DNA of 64,000 bases from Malassezia japonica (lineage: Eukaryota > Basidiomycota > Malasseziomycetes > Malasseziales > Malasseziaceae), in contig NC_083370.1 in assembly GCF_029542785.1 (NCBI RefSeq), forward strand, positions 1,920,001 to 1,984,000, given 5' to 3'. This document shows, in pieces, positions 21,165-32,458 of the stretch. Below the pieces are notes generated by a model. That model was not told the DNA's origin. It saw only the letters and a program-made list of their open reading frames with translations, and did not search any database. The position numbers and the translations under genes were made by a program. Every line of letters starts with the position of its first letter. Position 1 is the first letter of the stretch.

Positions 21165-23480
21165 ACGCTTCAGCGCCGCGTCGGACTGCCCAGGCTGCGC
21201 CGAGTAGAACTGGACGAGTTTCTCGAGGATGTTGGCGACCTTGGTCGGCTGCGCCTGAGGAAACTTTTGGTTGCGGGCCAGCGGCGAGAGCGCGTACTCC
21301 GAGACGGACTCGGACAGAATCACGGCGAGCGTCTGCCGGATCTGTCCAAAGACGCCGTCCATACCCTCAACTTGGAGCGACTTCGCATAGTGGTACAGGT
21401 AGGTCACGTCCATTTCGACATTGATCAACGCGTTGATGTTGATCATACGCACGTCGCGGTCGAGCAGCACCGAGTTGAGGAGCCGGTTGGTAATGTGCAT
21501 GAAGCACGCCGTAAAAGTCATAGCCTTGGCGTCCGGCGGCAGCAGCACGAGCGCCGACTCCATCATGGTCGAGAGCCAGTCGAGCAGATCCACCAGGTAG
21601 GCTGACGCTTGGGCCTGGCCGCTCTGACGGGGCTGTGCCGGTACCCAGTCGTACTCGAGCAGATCCAGAAATTGGTCGAGCTTGACAAAAAGTGCCGTGT
21701 CGATGCGCTTCTGCGCAATCTCGAGCGTCGTCGCAAGATGCTGCGACGCGTCCAGATCCAAGCGGCCGCCACCCTTGGGATTGCGCGAGTTGGCGAGCCA
21801 CACTTCAAGCTCCGCACAGGCGAGCTGGAAGTGCTCGACGTTGACGATGATCTGCGCGATCTGGCTGAGGTTGTGCGACTGCTCGACCGTCGCGCGGATA
21901 TGTATACTGATCTGCTCGACGAGCAGCTCGTCGAGCGACTGCTTGAGGATCGAGTCGATCTCGCGGTGGTACTGCGTGAAGCCGTTCGAGAAGTTGTAGT
22001 ACTGCTCGACGAGGTTCCGGATGTCCATGCAGCACAGCGGATAGGTCTGCGAGAAAGGAAGAGACAGCGGAAACGGCTGGTTCTGCAGTGCCTCGACCTC
22101 GCCGGGCTTGAGCCAGCACACGCTCAGAACCTTGGCGAGCTCGTCGGCGTCGTTGACAATCATCGGCTGGTGCTGCGCCTCGCGGATCGCCTGCTGGAAA
22201 TCGGTTGCAAAACGCTCGCGCAGCAGCTCGGCAAAGCGCCGGAAAAGCGTAAGGAGCAGCGCATTGAGCCGACCCACGCCAAACTCGAGCGACTCGAGCG
22301 TGCGGATAAAGGTCTGGACGGCCGACTTGGCCTCGACGTACGCTTTGGTATCTTTGCAGTCGCGCAGGCCGAGATTCACCATGTCGACCACGCGCTCGCA
22401 CATGGTTTCCCACACGTCCTCGACCTCTGCGGCGGGCCGGAAACCCGGCGGAGAGGTGTGCATCACATGGTTCTCGACGACAAAGTAGCCGACGACCTCT
22501 TCGAGAAGCCCCATGAGCTCTTTTCCTCCTTTGTGGATGGTGAGGTGCTGCGAAAGGAGCAGGCTGGCCTGCGCCTTGCGGTCCTCCTGGTAGTTTGCCT
22601 GGAGCTTCTCGCGTTGGTCGAGCACCTCGTAGATATGAATACACTGGTACAGCGGCTTGAAGTCGATCTGCACGCGCTCATTGTCGAGAAAGTTGACGTC
22701 GATCTTCTCGTTCACCACCTGCTCGATGGGCGAGTTGATCGACGAGAGGCGGAGCATCGGGTCTTTTTGGCTGCGGTGGCGCCAGCGCTGTTGGCGTGCC
22801 TCCATCGTCTCGAGCGCGACGCGGCCGACGGCGCCGCTCTTTTCGCGCACGTCGTACATCCACCCCTTCATCTGCTTCGTGACTTCGAGGCGGATGCGCT
22901 CGCGGATATCGGGAATACTGTCGCGCAGCATTCGCGCAAACTCGTGGTGCATCAGCGGCTTGAGGTGGATGTTACCGAGCTCGTCGAGGCGCCGGAGTGC
23001 GGAATAGTACTTTTGCTGCGCAATGAGATCTTCGACCAGCACGCTCATCTCCAGCACGAGCATGCACTCTTGGAGCGCCTCGAGCGCCTCGTCGATGTTT
23101 TGAGTGGTCTTTTGCTTGTCGATCAGGTCGCGCTTCTTGGTGCTGAGCGCGTGGCCGCTCGACTGGATCTCTTGGTCGAGCTCGTTGATGCGGTGCTTGA
23201 GCGACACCGTGCCGCTCCGCACAATCAGCAGCTCGTCGACCGACGAAACAAACTCCTGGTGATTCTCATTGCACACCATCTCGATCTCCTCGTCTTTCTG
23301 GCGCACAAACTTGCGCAGGTGCCGAAGAAAGTCGTCCTGCTGGTGCGCCTCATCGAGACTTTTAATGATCGGGCCAAGCTGCTCGACATTCTCGGGGTTC
23401 GAGTCAATGTCACTGAGCAGCGTCAGCTGCTGCAGCTGCGCCTCGAGCGAAACGTGCGGTGCACGCGCCTTGCGGCCCAT
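21123..23480 (-). CDS. SEC15: Exocyst complex subunit Sec15
   Basis: A single exon encodes 785 residues. An N-terminal coiled-coil region with RINELDQEIQSSG and KYYSALRRLDELGNIHL is followed by the long helical-rod architecture of exocyst subunits and a conserved C-terminal half (DVTYLYHYAKSLQVEGM, seen in parts). Sec15 receives vesicles from the Rab GTPase Sec4 and links them to Sec10 and the rest of the exocyst at sites of polarised secretion. A GTG codon lies just before the chosen ATG. Its promoter is shared with the DDX41-like gene. Confidence 0.92.
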   Translation of the reverse strand: MGRKARAPHVSLEAQLQQLTLLSDIDSNPENVEQLGPIIKSLDEAHQQDDFLRHLRKFVRQKDEEIEMVCNENHQEFVSSVDELLIVRSGTVSLKHRINELDQEIQSSGHALSTKKRDLIDKQKTTQNIDEALEALQECMLVLEMSVLVEDLIAQQKYYSALRRLDELGNIHLKPLMHHEFARMLRDSIPDIRERIRLEVTKQMKGWMYDVREKSGAVGRVALETMEARQQRWRHRSQKDPMLRLSSINSPIEQVVNEKIDVNFLDNERVQIDFKPLYQCIHIYEVLDQREKLQANYQEDRKAQASLLLSQHLTIHKGGKELMGLLEEVVGYFVVENHVMHTSPPGFRPAAEVEDVWETMCERVVDMVNLGLRDCKDTKAYVEAKSAVQTFIRTLESLEFGVGRLNALLLTLFRRFAELLRERFATDFQQAIREAQHQPMIVNDADELAKVLSVCWLKPGEVEALQNQPFPLSLPFSQTYPLCCMDIRNLVEQYYNFSNGFTQYHREIDSILKQSLDELLVEQISIHIRATVEQSHNLSQIAQIIVNVEHFQLACAELEVWLANSRNPKGGGRLDLDASQHLATTLEIAQKRIDTALFVKLDQFLDLLEYDWVPAQPRQSGQAQASAYLVDLLDWLSTMMESALVLLPPDAKAMTFTACFMHITNRLLNSVLLDRDVRMININALINVEMDVTYLYHYAKSLQVEGMDGVFGQIRQTLAVILSESVSEYALSPLARNQKFPQAQPTKVANILEKLVQFYSAQPGQSDAALKRLREREMVTRLIRR

Positions 23481-23531
23481 CACGACACGGACCGTTGCGG
23501 GGAACGACGAGGATCACGTGAAGCTTGTCTT
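23481..23531. promoter_or_regulatory. Divergent SEC15 / DDX41 promoter with CACGTG
   Basis: The gap is 51 bp and contains CACGTG at 23515-23520, 12 bp before the helicase ATG. Confidence 0.45.
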
Positions 23532-25313
23532 ATGGCAGAACGGCCCAAGCGCCGGCGAGCGGTCGAGGAGGAGTTTGTGTACTCGTACGATGACGACGAG
23601 CCGTACGAACCGTATATACCCGTGAAAGAGCGCAAACGCCTCGTGCAGGAACGGCTGCACAGGCACGCGCAAAAAGGGCCGGTCGAAGAGGCGCCAGAGG
23701 AAGCAGCGCGCCCTGTGCCGCTCCTCCACGAGGCGCAGGCGCTCCGTGCGCGCCAGCAGGCGCAAGGCGCCGAGCTTACTCCGGAGCAGAAAGAGGCAGA
23801 AGAGGAGCGGCGTATCCTCGAGGCGCACGCGTCGCGCAAAAAGCTCGCGAGCCATGCTGAGCTCGCGCGTGGCATCCAGTATACCGAGCCTGTGCGCCGC
23901 AGCTGGGCGCCGCCGCGCTTTGTCCAGGAGCGGCGCGAAGGGAAGAACGAGGCGCTGCGGCAGCAGTACCATGTGCTTGCAGAAGGCGAGCGCATCCCCC
24001 CGATTATCGCCAACTTTCGCGACATGAAGATCCCCGAGTGTGTCATTGCGCACCTGGCCAAGAAAGGCATCCAGACCCCGTCCCCGATCCAGATGCAAGG
24101 CCTGCCCACCGCGTTTTCCGGGCGCGACATGATCGGTATTGCGTTTACCGGGAGCGGCAAGACGCTCACGTTTAGCCTGCCGTTGATCCTCTTTGCCGTC
24201 GAGGCGGAGCGGCGCCTTGCATTTGACGCGAGCGACGGGCCTCTTGGGCTGATTATCTGCCCCTCGCGCGAGCTGGCACGGCAGACGTACGAGTCGATCA
24301 AGGCGCTGGCCGAGGCGCTCGAGCACGGCGGCTATGCACGCATTTCTGCGCTGCTGTGTATCGGCGGTATCAACATGGCCGAGCAGAGTCATGTGCTGCG
24401 GACTGGCTTCCACATTGTCGTCGCGACGCCCGGGCGCCTGCAGGACATGCTCGAGCAGCGCAAGTTTACGCTCGCGTCGTGCAACTACCTGTGCCTCGAC
24501 GAGGCGGACCGCATGATTGACGGCAACTTTGAGGAGAATGTGCGCAACATTATGAACTACTTTGAGCGCCAGCGCCAGACGCTCCTCTTTTCTGCGACCA
24601 TGCCGCGCAAGATCCTCGACTTTGCCGAACAGTCGCTCCTCCAGCCGGTCGTCGTGAACGTGGGCCGAGCTGGCGCCGCGAGTCTCGACGTGATCCAAGA
24701 GGTGGAGCATGTGCCGCACGAGACCAAGATGGCCTACCTGCTCGAGGCGCTGCAGAAGACCGCGCCGCCTGTCATCATCTTTTCCGACAACAAGACCGAG
24801 GTGGACGATATCCACGAGTACTTGCTGCTCAAAGGCGTCGAAGCCGTCGCCATCCACGGGTCCAAGACACAAGAAGAGCGCGAGTACGCCATCACCTCCT
24901 TCAAGCAAGGGCGCAAAGACGTGATGGTCGCGAGCGGCGTCGCGAGCAAAGGCCTCGACTTTAACGAAATCCAACACGTCATCAACTATACCATGCCGAA
25001 AGAAATTGAGGACTACGTGCACCAGATCGGGCGAACCGGGCGCAGCGGCAAGACGGGCATTGCGACGACCTTTGTGAACAAGAGCATCCCCGAGCCCACG
25101 CTCCTCGACCTCAAGTACTTGCTGCGCGAGGCCAAGCAGCGTATCCCCCCGTTCCTCGCCGAGATCGACGATCCCCGCGCATCGCTCAGCACGCATTCGG
25201 GCTGCGCATACTGCGGCGGACTGGGCCATTCCATTCAAGATTGTCCTAAGCTCGAAGAACACCAGCGCAGGGCCACGTCGCAGTATGCGCGCGGCGACTC
25301 GGGCGGATATTAA
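23532..25313 (+). CDS. DDX41: DEAD-box RNA helicase, DDX41 family
   Basis: One exon encodes 593 residues. Helicase motifs are in order: Q motif (TPSPIQMQ), motif I FTGSGKT (~204), Ia PSRELARQ, DEAD (~328) in CLDEADRM, SAT, and HQIGRTGRSG near residue 500. The C-terminus carries a single CCHC zinc knuckle, CAYCGGLGHSIQDC, the hallmark that separates DDX41/Abstrakt from other DEAD-box proteins. The acidic N-terminus (YSYDDDEPYEPYIPVKER) also matches. DDX41 acts at the spliceosome in metazoans. The family is absent from S. cerevisiae, so its retention in this streamlined genome with tiny introns is notable. Confidence 0.93.
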   Translation: MAERPKRRRAVEEEFVYSYDDDEPYEPYIPVKERKRLVQERLHRHAQKGPVEEAPEEAARPVPLLHEAQALRARQQAQGAELTPEQKEAEEERRILEAHASRKKLASHAELARGIQYTEPVRRSWAPPRFVQERREGKNEALRQQYHVLAEGERIPPIIANFRDMKIPECVIAHLAKKGIQTPSPIQMQGLPTAFSGRDMIGIAFTGSGKTLTFSLPLILFAVEAERRLAFDASDGPLGLIICPSRELARQTYESIKALAEALEHGGYARISALLCIGGINMAEQSHVLRTGFHIVVATPGRLQDMLEQRKFTLASCNYLCLDEADRMIDGNFEENVRNIMNYFERQRQTLLFSATMPRKILDFAEQSLLQPVVVNVGRAGAASLDVIQEVEHVPHETKMAYLLEALQKTAPPVIIFSDNKTEVDDIHEYLLLKGVEAVAIHGSKTQEEREYAITSFKQGRKDVMVASGVASKGLDFNEIQHVINYTMPKEIEDYVHQIGRTGRSGKTGIATTFVNKSIPEPTLLDLKYLLREAKQRIPPFLAEIDDPRASLSTHSGCAYCGGLGHSIQDCPKLEEHQRRATSQYARGDSGGY

Positions 25314-25319
25314 CATAGT

Positions 25320-25912
25320 CTACCTAGTGGGTTCGTGGATCGCCTGGCTCAGCCATGTGAGACCCTCAAACAGCCCTTCGCCGCTCGTCGCGCACGTCGG
25401 CTGTACGAACCACGTCCGGTCCACCAGCGCGTTCAGACCGAGCTTGTCGGTGAGTTCGCTCGGCGAGATCGCACCCGCGACGTCCTGCTTGTTGGCAAAG
25501 ATCAGCAGGACACAGTGGCGCATCTCGCGGTCGCTCAGGATCCGGTGCAGCTCCTGGCGCGCCTCGTCGAGCCGCGCGCGGTCGCGACTGTCCACGACAA
25601 AGACCAGGCCCTGGGTTCCGGTATAATAGTGCCGCCATAAGGGGCGGATCTTGTCTTGACCACCAACATCCTGCATCAGACAAAGCACATACCCAGATAT
25701 TAAACTTGATGTTCTTGTACGACACCGTCTCGACATTGAAACCAACCGTAGGAATGGTCTTGACACTCTGCTTCAGCTTGAGCTTGTACAAAATTGCTGC
25801 GTCAGAAGAATGGCGTACTAGTCTTGCCAGAATTATCCAGTCCAAGCATCAATATCCGCAGCTCGCGGCTGCCAAACAGCTTGCCGCTCAGGCGCGAGAA
25901 CAGCGCGCCCAT
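25320..25912 (-). CDS. ARF6: Arf6-type small GTPase
   Basis: Three exons (25819-25912, 25693-25796, 25320-25670) over two 22-nt introns encode 182 residues. G1 reads GLDNSGKT, switch [14 protein letters not shown]3 [13 protein letters not shown]4 NKQD and G5 CATSG. Gly2 after the initiator Met fits N-myristoylation. Features such as [27 protein letters not shown] and the ending GLTWLSQAI favour the Arf6 group over Arf1. Arf6 controls plasma-membrane traffic and actin in fungi. The first intron splits the second Thr of the P-loop; both splices are needed to restore the canonical protein. Confidence 0.92.
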
Positions 25913-25973
25913 CGTCGCAGGCAGCGAGCACGTCGCGTCGCGCCGCAACACTTGTCACGTGAGTCTCGCCACG
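25913..25973. promoter_or_regulatory. Divergent ARF6 / p150 promoter with CACGTG
   Basis: A 61-bp gap with CACGTG at 25956-25961, 12 bp before the p150 ATG. Confidence 0.45.
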
Positions 25974-28900
25974 ATGGCCCCAGCGCCGGTGACGCTCCAT
26001 GCGCGCTGCGCGGTCGCGAAGCTGGGCGCGGGCGAGGTGCTGTTTGTCGGCCAGACGTCTTTTGCGCCGGGACTATGGGTTGGCGTCCAGCTGGACGCAC
26101 CCAACGGAAAGAACGACGGGAGCGTGCAGGGAAAGCGCTACTTTCATACCCAGGACCGATACGGCGTGTTTGTACGCCCGTCGCAGCTCGAGATGGCGCC
26201 AGACGCGGCACCGGCGAGTGCGCCGCGCACACAGCCGCGGACGGCACGCGTGGCGGATGCGCCCGAGGCGCGCGCACGTACCGTTGCGGCGGGGCGCACA
26301 GGAATCAGCGCGCCGTCGGAAAGCCCAACCGCGGCGCGCAGTGCGCGGATTGGGGCACTGCGCAAGCCGGCCGGCGCGTCGCCGAGTGTACTGCAGCGTG
26401 CACAGCGCATCGATCCGGCAAGAGACGCGCAGCAGGGCGCGACGCCGACGCGGACGGCACGGCCTACCGCCGTGACGCCGTCGCGGCTGCAGACGCCAGG
26501 GCGGCTCGCGCTAGGCACGCCACGCACGGCGCGCGGCGCGGCCGTGGGGCCAGCGCGTGCAACAGGCACGCCGGGATCGGCGGCTCGCGTAGGCGCGACG
26601 CCGGGATCGATGGCGGCCAAGGCTGCGCCTTTGAGTGGTACGCCGTCCGCTCGGGCTCCGTCGGCGACGCCGTCGGCTGCTCCGTCGGCCCCTGCGGTGC
26701 CAGAGCACCGCAGTCCTACGCGCGATGCATCCCCCCTTTCTCCGGTGCGCACCGATACCAGCCGCCTGCGCGCCGAGCTCGCTGCGCTGCAGACCCAGCT
26801 TGAGCAAGCGATCTCGCGCGCTTCTGCGGCAGATGCGCGCGCGGATGCCGCCGAGGCACGCGCGGAAAAGTCGGCGACGGACCGCAGCGCACACGACGTA
26901 CTCGCTGCCGAGCTTGCCGAAGCGCGCACGGCGCTTGCCAAGCTCACGGACGAGCACGAATCTGCACAGACGCGTCTCGAAGAGCTCACCGAAGGCCTCG
27001 AGATGGCGACTCTTGACCGCGAGATGGCCGAAGAAAAGGCCGAGAACCTCGAGCACGAGCTACAAACCGCCAAGGATGCTGCAGAAGAGCTTCAGCTCGA
27101 GCTCCAGCTGCACCAGGAGCGCGCCTCGCAGGAAGCAGCCGATGCTCACGACGCACTGCCTGTCGAGCAAGCGCAGCTCGTGCAGCAGAATGCGCGCCTC
27201 AAAGAGGCGCTTGTGCGCCTGCGCGATACCACGCGCGAGAACGACAGCGTGCAAAAGAAGGAAATTGCGTCGCTGCGTGCCGAAGCCGAGGCGACGCACG
27301 AGCTACAGTCGGCCTATACCACCGCGCAGTCTGAGCTGGCAGCCGCGCGCCAGCTCGTGGACGATCTGCGTGCCCAAGCCGAGCTCGCGCAGAATGCAGA
27401 AGAGATGCTCGAGGAGCTCACCGAGCGCAATGGCGCGCTCGACGCACAGGTCGAGCAGCTCACGGCCGATATCCACGAGCTCGAGACGCTGCGTGCGGTG
27501 AGCGACGAGCTGGAAGAGACGCACCTCGACACCGAGGCGCAGCTGCAGGCCGAGCTGTCGCGTGCCGAAGACGAGGCGGCGGCGCTGCGGGCCGAGGTAC
27601 AGAGCCACGCCACGCAGCTCGCCGACTGCGACGCAACCTTGCACCAGTTCCGCGAGCTGGTGCGCGAGCAGTTCCGCGAGCTCGAGGAGCTACGTGGTCG
27701 CCCGAGCCACCAAGATACCCAGCGGCGCGTGGCCGTGCTGGATTCGGCGCCCTCCAAGGCGCACCTGCGCGCAATTGCTACGTCGCTCGAGCAGCTGGTC
27801 GCTGCGCAGAGCCTGCGCCACCTCGACGTGATTAAGGTCTACCTCCCGCCCGACTTTTGGGCAGCGGACGAGCCGGCAGTCGCGACGCTGCTGGTGCTCG
27901 AGCGCATCGCGCGCCTGAGTGCTCTGACGAAGCACACGCTCGAGGCGTCTGCCGACGTCCAGGACCGCTACCTCGCGCACACGCTCGACGAGCCGCTCCT
28001 CACGGGGTGCAAGCTGCGGCACGCACTCGCGCACCTCGCGGCGCTTGCCGAGCACGTCGCCGCGGCGCTGTCTACCGCGCCGCCCGACGTATTCATCGCG
28101 CATGCCCGCCACGCCCCCGCGCTCGCGCCGGCCGAGCAGCAGCTGCGGCACACCATCGAGACGCTGCAGCACGACACGTTCGACGAGCAGGCGTGCGCGG
28201 CGATGTGCGATGCGCTCGTCCCGCAGCTCGAGAGCGTGTCGATGGGCCTGCAAGCGCATGCATCGGTCGCCGACCTCGCCGCAAAAGAGGCGGGAAGCGC
28301 GACACTCGCGTCGCACGACGTCGACACGCTCCTCGCCGGCACGGGGCTTGTACAGCAGACGCTCGCTGCGTGGGCCTCGCCGCCGCTCGACCTCGCGCCG
28401 GTACTCGAGCAGCTTTCGGGCCTGGTCGGCCTCGCGCGCCGCGCCCGTGTGCCGGCCCGCAACCTGGTACGCTGCCTCGCGGCGCTCCGCACGCAGGGCC
28501 GCGCGCTGGCGATGGAGAGCGTGCCTGCGCTCCCCGGCCTCGGGCAGCTTTCCTCGACGCTCGCCGCACGCGCATCGCGCATGGCCCAAGCGCTCGTCGC
28601 CCACGCGCACGCCGTCGAGGTGCACACGTCCCAAGACACGGCCGAAGCCTTGGAGGCCGTCCTGCCGCACGGCCTTTACGAGATGGCGCACGACGCCGAG
28701 GAGCTGGCTACGACGCTCGACACGCTCCACCAGTCCGCGGCGGACCCCGAGAATGCGATCGAGAGTACGTTACGCTACTTACGCAGTCGACGACCCCCTC
28801 CCGTGGCACGCACGCGCCGCGACGCTGCACGCCGCGATGCAAGAGAACAGCGACGCGGAGCGCCGCGCCGCCGCACTCTCTGCCACCGTCGAAGAGCTGC

Positions 28901-29379
28901 AGACGGCGCTGCGTACGCGCGACGACGCAGTCGATGCGGCGGCCGTCAAGGTCGAGCGCCTCAAGTTCCAGCTCGACAAGACGCGCGCGCTCGCGACGAG
29001 TGCGTCGGACCTGCGTGCGCACGTCGAGTCGCTCGAGGCGCAGCTCGCGGCCGCCGCGCAGACGCCGGTGGCCGCGCCCGACGCGGCGCCGCACGACCTC
29101 GGCGACGTGCGCCGCGCGCTGCGCACGGTACGCACCGAGAACCAGTATCTGCGTGCCGAGGCGCACCTCGCGGCGCTGGCGCGCCTGCCCCCCCTCGCGG
29201 CGGCGCCTCCTTCTGTTCTGCCGTCCGACCGGCTCGCGGCGCTGCGCAAAGAGGCCGTGGCGCTCGTCACGTCGCCGCACGTTGTCGACGTCACGCGCCC
29301 CGCGTGCCGTGCGTCGCTGCAGTATGCAGCACAGGTGCGCAAGCGCGACGGTCTTGCGCAGCGTCTGTACGAACTTTAG
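25974..29379 (+). CDS. NIP100: Dynactin p150-Glued homologue
   Basis: Exons 25974-28764 and 28787-29379, with a 22-nt intron, encode 1127 residues. The N-terminal CAP-Gly domain (~5-65) contains GKNDGSVQGKRYF, the microtubule and EB1-tail binding motif. A ~200-residue basic Ala/Thr/Pro/Ser-rich linker follows, typical of p150. Residues ~260-560 form a long coiled coil rich in Glu, Leu and Ala heptads, and another helical region and coiled coil follow to the end. p150 links dynein to microtubules and cargo. Its stop is 7 bp from that of the opposing Lon gene. Confidence 0.87.
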
Positions 29380-29386
29380 ATACCCA

Positions 29387-30653
29387 TTACAAACGGCTAT
29401 GCCATTCGAGCTCCTGGAGCCGGCGTGCACCCTCGCGGTCGCCATAGAGTGTATTGATCTGCGCTTCGAGGCTCATGCCAAACACGGCCACGAGCGCCTC
29501 TTGGATCGTCGTGACGAACCGCACGTCGAGGTCCTCGCGCACGGCCTTGGGCAGGTCCTGCTCAAAGTCCTTGCGGTTGCGTGCGGGAAGAATGACTTTG
29601 CGGATGCCCGCGCGGTGCGCGCCGAGCACCTTTTCCTTGATACCACCGACCGGCGTGACGTGGCCGCGGAGCGTAATCTCGCCCGTCATGGCGAGGTGCG
29701 GGTCGAGCGGCACGCGCAGGTAGAGCGAGACGAGCGCACAGGTCATGGCGATGCCTGCGCTCGGGCCGTCCTTTGGCGTGGCGCCCGAGGGAATGTGTAG
29801 GTGCACGTCGTTCTTGGGAAACTCGGACGCACGCGTCTCGGTGATGCCGAGCGCAAAAGCGTGCGCTTTGACCCACGAAAAGGCGAGCTCGGCAGACTCG
29901 CGGATCACGTCGCCAAGCGAGCCGGTAAGCCGCAGCTGGCTCGTGCCAGGCGGCATAAAGGCCGACTCAATGTGCAGGATCCCACCGTTGCCCGAGCCCT
30001 GGTAGGCAAGGCCGGTCGCGACGCCCGGCACGCCTTCCGCGTCGGCGACTTCCGGCTCATACGTCTCGATGCCAAGGATGTGCTCGAGGTCGCTCAGGCG
30101 CACCACCGGGTCGTACGGCTTGCTCGACGAGACGCCGCCGAGCGAGCGGTGCTCGGCGTACTCGACGGCCTTGGCACGCACCACATCGCCGATACGGCGC
30201 TCCATCGAGCGCACGCCGGCCTCGCGTGTGTACGACGTGGCGATCTTGAGCAGGACATCGTCGCCGATCTCGACTTGGTTGGGCTGCAGACCCTGTGCCT
30301 TGATCTGCTTCGGGAGGATGTGGCGGCGGGCGATCGCTACCTTTTCGTCGTGCGTGTAGCCAGGCACAGACACGACGTCGGTGCGGTCGAGCAGGGGATC
30401 AGAAATCGTGTCGAGGGTGTTGGCCGTCGCGATAAAGAGCACGCGGCTCAGATCGATCGGCACATTGATGTAGTGGTCCTTGAACGTGTGGTTCTGCTCG
30501 GGATCCAGGACCTCTAGCAAGGCCGCGGTAGGGTCGCCGTGCACGCCGTTGCCGCTTGAGAGCTTGTCGACCTCGTCGAGGAGCATCACGCAGTCGCTCA
30601 CCTTGGCACGGCGCAGCGCCGTGACGATCGAGCCGGGCAGCGCGCCGACGTAC

Positions 30654-30685
<32 letters not shown>

Positions 30686-32458
30686 ACGTACGCCACCGAG
30701 CGAGAGGCGCGTAAATGGACGCTGCAACGCGGCCGCGAGCGAGCGCGCAATCGACGTCTTGCCGGTGCCGGGCGGGCCAACGAGCAGCAGGATGGGGCCT
30801 TTGTACTGCACCGAGATCGGGCCGATCTGGAGCGGCTCCTCGCCTTGGTCCTTGGCCTGCTCGGCAGCCGAGTCGGCGGCCGACTCGCGCGCCTGCACCT
30901 GCCTCAGGTCGAGCACGGCAAGGTACTCGAGGATGCGCTTCTTGATCTTGTCCAGGCCGTAGTGGTCGGCCTCGAGCACTTTGCGTGCGCGCGGAATCAG
31001 CGGCTCGTCCTGCAGGTCGCCTGCAAGCGACGTGGGAATCAGCGACTTGAGCTCCGCAGGGTCCATCTCGGCCGTCGTGCGCTCCCACGGCAGATCGACC
31101 ATGGTCTCGAGGTAGTTGATCAGGATGCCACGCTCCATGCTCTGTGTCGGCATGCGCTTGAGGCGGCGCAGCTCCTGTTTACACACTTTGCGCGCCTCGG
31201 GCGAGAGGCGTGCGTCAGCGATACGCTTGGAGAGCTGCGCAACCTCGTCTTCGCCGTCATCCTCGTCGTCGCTATCCGCGTCCTCGGGCGGGCGGCGAGG
31301 GTCGTTGCCCACGGCGCGGCGCACCACCGCCGGCGGGCGCTCGTCGTTCTTGACCTGTGGGCGGCGGATCACGGTGCGCTCATCGCTCTTTTCGTTCGTG
31401 TCGCCAATGACACGCAGCGACGCAGAGATCGATGGGTTGATGCTTGCGAGCTGTGCGATAATCACCTCGAGCTGCGCACGCGCAAGCGCCGTACGCTGCT
31501 GATCGTGCAGCGCGTACGGCACATTCATCAGCAGCTCGCGCATGACACGCACGCGCTCCAGCCCACGCTCAAACATCTCGACGGTAAACTCGAGGCGCTT
31601 GGGCGGGTCGACGAGCGTGAGGTGCGTCAGGCGGTCCTCCCATACACAGGCGCCACCGAGCCAGCCAACGAGCAGGTCGGAGAGCACACCGGCGTTGATC
31701 TGGTCCTTGGTGCGCAGCAGTACCTGCACGCGCTTTTCGAGGACCGGTGGCAAGAGCGGGACGCGCGACACCATCGAGTTGACCAGCGTGCCGTCCGCAA
31801 CACGGATCCTGCCGAGGGTCTCGGTGATAGTGCGCGCAATGCGGCGCATGTCGGCGGCCGCCGGCGTCTCGTGCTGGCCCGGCTTGGCGACGAGGTCCTT
31901 GGAGTGCACCTTGACGTCCGCCACCGATCCGGCAGGGACCGTGTCGGTTGACAGCACCTGGCGCACGACTTGCACGCGTGCAATTCCCGACACCATCAGA
32001 CGGCACTCTTCCGACACGGGTGAGTTGACGAGGCGTAGCACGCGCGCGACACAGCCCCACTCAAAGAGGCCCTCGAGCGTATCATTGACCAGTGGCACCG
32101 TCTCGCTCGGCGACAGGCGGGGGAGGCACAGAATCATGACGGGGCGCTGCGACTGTGCCTTGCTCAGCTCGCCGTGCGACTCGTCAGAGTGCGCAGCGGC
32201 CTTGTGCTCGTCGCTATCGTGCGCCTTGCGTTCTTGAAGGGCCGTGCGCAGGAGACCCAGGCACTGGGCCTGAGGCATCGGAATCGAGAGAACAAGTCCG
32301 GGGTGTAATACCATGGGGTACGGCAACCCCAGGACAGGAAGCCGCCCGGGGATCGGCGCATTACTGGGCCACGGATCCATCGCTGTAGGAGGTGGTGGCA
32401 ACGCTCGGATCGATTGCGGGGTGACGCGTTCTTCGGCCGAGCTGCCTCCACTGGTCAT
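29387..32458 (-). CDS. Peroxisomal Lon protease
   Basis: A single exon encodes 1023 residues ending in Ser-Arg-Leu, a peroxisomal targeting signal type 1. There is no mitochondrial presequence. An N-terminal Lon substrate-binding domain opens with LPVLGLPYPMVLHPG, the AAA+ module has Walker A GPPGTGKTSIARS and Walker B VMLLDEVDKL, and the proteolytic domain has the catalytic Ser in PKDGPSAGIAMT and Lys in GGIKEKVLGAHRAG. It would remove damaged matrix proteins in peroxisomes. The first ATG (32458) overlaps the start codon of the divergent GluRS gene. A second in-frame ATG at 32380 (MDPWPSNAP) is an alternative start that also keeps the whole domain. Confidence 0.93.

Noticed and set aside
21609..23531. 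A possible 640-codon N-terminal extension of the DDX41-like helicase
   Set aside because: It is antisense to SEC15; the DDX41-like N-terminus begins at 23532.
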